Positions 7,002-8,821 of a stretch of DNA of 8,821 nucleotides are shown here, in pieces. The notes beneath the pieces are model-generated. The model saw only the letters and a list, made by a program, of their open reading frames with translations, made no database searches and was not told the DNA's origin. A program made the position numbers and the translations under genes. The stretch lies in assembly GCA_937925895.1 (NCBI GenBank), contig CALANC010000094.1:1-8821 (forward strand). Direction: 5' to 3'. Each line of letters begins with the position of its first letter. Position 1 is the first letter of the stretch. Source of the DNA: an uncultured Desulfobacterales bacterium. Its GTDB lineage: Bacteria; Desulfobacterota; Desulfobacteria; Desulfobacterales; UBA11574.

Positions 7002-7742
7002 ATGGATGTGTTAGAATTTAAATACTGCTTTACGTTACCTGATGGGTCGGAAGAAACTTGGAATGTTCAATTGGACAAATCAAAAATTACCCTATTAGGT
7101 GATCCTTCCAAACATTTGCCTTCATGGACGAAACTGGATTTTCATCAGTGCCCAAACTGCCCACTTGGTTTGGATACCCATCCAAACTGTCCGCTTTCTG
7201 TTAGCCTTGTAGATCTAGTAACACAATTTGATCGGGTACTGTCATATGATAAGATTCATCTGAAGGTCATTACAGAAGAGAGGGTTATCTTTCAAGAGAC
7301 CACTGCTCAAAAAGGAATAAGTTCTTTAATGGGTTTGCTCATGGCGACAAGCGGCTGTCCCGTCACCTCTTTTTTCAGACCGATGGCTCGTTTTCACCTT
7401 CCCCTGGCAAGCGACGAAGAAACGATATACCGCGCAACATCAATGTATCTTTTAGCGCAATATTTTATAAAAAAAGAAGAGGGCAATGCCGATTTTGATA
7501 TGATCGGCCTTAAAAAACATTACGAAAATATAGATATTGTAAATGCAAACATCGCTCTGCGGCTTAGATCGGCAGTTAAAACAGACTCAATGATAAATGC
7601 ACTGGTTTTGTTAGATTCATACGCAAAAGGTTTTTCATCGTTTTCCATTGATGATTCTTTGGAGGAGATTCGTTATTTATTTGCGCCCTATTTGATGGGG
7701 GGGATCGAGAATAGAAGCAAAAGTGACGACAACCATGGTTGA
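7002..7742 (+). CDS. Uncharacterised Cys/His-rich protein at the head of a metal-uptake operon
   Basis: This 246-residue protein has no recognised function. It faintly recalls an uncharacterised family annotated as DUF6901, but I am not sure of that. The N-terminal part (1-35) looks like beta strands of a small domain. A dense cluster follows: H48, C50, C53, H60 and C63 (HQCPNCPLGLDTHPNCPL), whose CxxC spacing suggests a bound metal. A second conserved-looking block at 116-134 holds C119 and H132 (SGCPVTSFFRPMARFHLP). The C-terminal half is mostly helical. There is no signal peptide or membrane span, so it should be cytoplasmic. AGGAAAGGA lies about ten bases before ATG 7002. Its end overlaps the next gene by 20 bases, which ties it to the zinc/manganese-type transporter. 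A metal-sensing, storage or delivery role is inference. It could also be an electron-carrier-associated protein. Confidence 0.85.
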   Translation: MDVLEFKYCFTLPDGSEETWNVQLDKSKITLLGDPSKHLPSWTKLDFHQCPNCPLGLDTHPNCPLSVSLVDLVTQFDRVLSYDKIHLKVITEERVIFQETTAQKGISSLMGLLMATSGCPVTSFFRPMARFHLPLASDEETIYRATSMYLLAQYFIKKEEGNADFDMIGLKKHYENIDIVNANIALRLRSAVKTDSMINALVLLDSYAKGFSSFSIDDSLEEIRYLFAPYLMGGIENRSKSDDNHG

Positions 7743-8670
7743 AACGTATTATCGAGGATCAATTGTTTTTTGGTCGTTTTTTTTAATCATCCATTTTTCA
7801 CCATCTCAATGCCTTGGAGACAAGCTGCCTATTATCTCCAGCATCTTCCCTATCGCCGATATGGTCCGGCAGGTTGGAGGAGAGCATGTCGATGTAGTTG
7901 TCGTTCTTCCGGCCGGCGCCAGCCCCCATACATTTGAACCAAAACCCAGCTTGATAAAAAAAATATCTTCTGCCAAGATTTTCTTCATGGTGGGAGTTGG
8001 GCTGGAATTTTGGGCCCAAAAAATGGTAAGTTTATCCGGGGCAGGTCTAAAAACCGTGGTGTTATCCAAAGGCATTCCCTTGATACATGCAACAGAACAT
8101 TTTGACGGTCATGAAACACATCATGGGAAAAATATTGATTCAGACTTTAATCTTGAGGTTGCCAATCCACACATTTGGCTGAACCCGATTATTGCCAAAT
8201 CGATGGTCAATACAATCATCACCGCGCTTTCCGAAGTTGATAATAGACATTTGACGTACTATAATCAACAAGGGCAATTGTATTTAGATGAACTGGACAA
8301 ACTTGACGATCTGATTCGAAAGACGGTTGCGTCTTTCAGAATAAAAAAATACGTATCCTTTCATGCTTCGTGGGATTACTTCGCCAGACAATATGGCCTC
8401 CAGTCTGTTGGTGTCATTGAAGCTGCTCCTGGTAGAAATCCCACGCCTGCACTCATAAAAAATATTGTCGCATCTATTAAAAAGTATGAAATTAAAGCGG
8501 TTTTTGCTGAACCCCAACTCAACCCGAGGGCTGCGGAAGTGATTGCTAATGAAGCGAACGTAAAGTTCCTTATGCTTGATCCAATGGGAGGACCCAAATT
8601 AGCAGGACGGAACTCTTATGTCGGTCTTATGAAATATAATCTGAATGTTTGGAAAGAGGCCATGGAATGA
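7723..8670 (+). CDS. Periplasmic metal-binding protein of a ZnuA/TroA-type ABC transporter
   Basis: This 315-residue cluster 9 substrate-binding protein should capture a divalent metal, probably Zn(II), in the periplasm and pass it to an ABC permease. The N-terminus (to about residue 32) is a signal peptide with a hydrophobic core at 13-25. C30 lies in SPSQC, which is not a good lipobox, so a soluble protein is more likely than a lipoprotein. The metal ligands are H69 (GASPHTFEP), H150 (NPHIWLNP), H214 (SFHASWDYFA) and D286 (MLDPMGG). A short His-rich loop at 122-134 (H122, H126, H130, H133, H134) is typical of zinc rather than manganese proteins. The start is GTG 7723, with GAAG five bases upstream. 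ATG 7735 is a close alternative that shortens the signal peptide by four residues and cuts the overlap with the upstream gene from 20 to 8 bases. Its stop overlaps the next start (ATGA). Confidence 0.93.
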   Translation: MTTTMVETYYRGSIVFWSFFLIIHFSPSQCLGDKLPIISSIFPIADMVRQVGGEHVDVVVVLPAGASPHTFEPKPSLIKKISSAKIFFMVGVGLEFWAQKMVSLSGAGLKTVVLSKGIPLIHATEHFDGHETHHGKNIDSDFNLEVANPHIWLNPIIAKSMVNTIITALSEVDNRHLTYYNQQGQLYLDELDKLDDLIRKTVASFRIKKYVSFHASWDYFARQYGLQSVGVIEAAPGRNPTPALIKNIVASIKKYEIKAVFAEPQLNPRAAEVIANEANVKFLMLDPMGGPKLAGRNSYVGLMKYNLNVWKEAME

Positions 8671-8821
8671 ATAACCCAGCAACAGATAATGGAAGTGAAA
8701 AACATGCCATTGTTGATCTGGATGATGTTTGGATCGCATTTGATGGCAAATGGGTGCTAAAATCCATATATTTTAAATGCTACCCCGGCGAGATTGTTGG
8801 TATTGTGGGACCGAACGGTGG
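8667..8821 (+). CDS. ABC transporter ATP-binding protein, ZnuC-like (partial)
   Basis: Only the first 51 codons are present; the gene runs off the right edge. After a polar leader (1-14) comes the usual first strand of an ABC ATPase (IVDLDDVWIAFDG, 15-27). The strand before the P-loop (EIVGIVGPNG, 42-51) then enters Walker A, G48-P-N-G-G, which is cut before its Lys. ATG 8667 overlaps the stop of the binding-protein gene in an ATGA junction, with AAAGAGG just upstream. This order is that of zinc/manganese importers, so the protein should energise metal uptake at the inner membrane. A permease gene is expected next. Confidence 0.9.
   Translation, partial: MNNPATDNGSEKHAIVDLDDVWIAFDGKWVLKSIYFKCYPGEIVGIVGPNG

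Overview
The window looks like chromosomal DNA from a strict anaerobe, most likely a Gram-negative sulfate-reducer-type deltaproteobacterium (Desulfobacterota). This assignment is an inference from the oxygen-sensitive glycyl radical enzyme, the moderate GC content, the gene mix and the style of the intergenic palindrome; no rRNA or other marker gene is present. All genes are intact except the last, which is cut by the right edge. No tRNA, rRNA, CRISPR array or transposase gene is seen.

Region 1 (about 1-4090, + strand) is a compact catabolic operon. It holds a radical-SAM activating enzyme (189-980), a glycyl radical enzyme (983-3346) and a GntR/FadR-type regulator (3359-4090), with gaps of 2 and 12 bases. 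The glycyl radical enzyme carries the residues I associate with trans-4-hydroxy-L-proline dehydratase (HypD), so the operon probably converts hydroxyproline to pyrroline-5-carboxylate. A 14-bp dyad (159-172) just ahead of the first gene is a candidate operator for the regulator.

Region 2 (4091-4355) is intergenic. It is dominated by a 140-bp imperfect palindrome that begins on the base after the regulator's stop codon and has a perfect 8-bp central stem. It looks like a dispersed MITE- or REP-like element or a strong bidirectional hairpin.

Region 3 (4356-6747, - strand) is a two-gene NAD salvage operon. An enlarged isochorismatase/nicotinamidase-fold hydrolase is transcribed first, followed by nicotinate phosphoribosyltransferase. 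Together they would turn nicotinamide into nicotinate and then nicotinate mononucleotide. A good promoter, with a 14-bp dyad over its -10 box, lies upstream.

Region 4 (6748-7001) is a divergent intergenic region with a promoter for each direction and several dyads.

Region 5 (7002 to the right edge, + strand) is a metal-uptake operon. It starts with an uncharacterised Cys/His-rich protein, followed by a ZnuA/TroA-type periplasmic binding protein and the start of an ABC ATPase. The three genes overlap end to end, so they are probably translationally coupled. The permease should lie just beyond the window.
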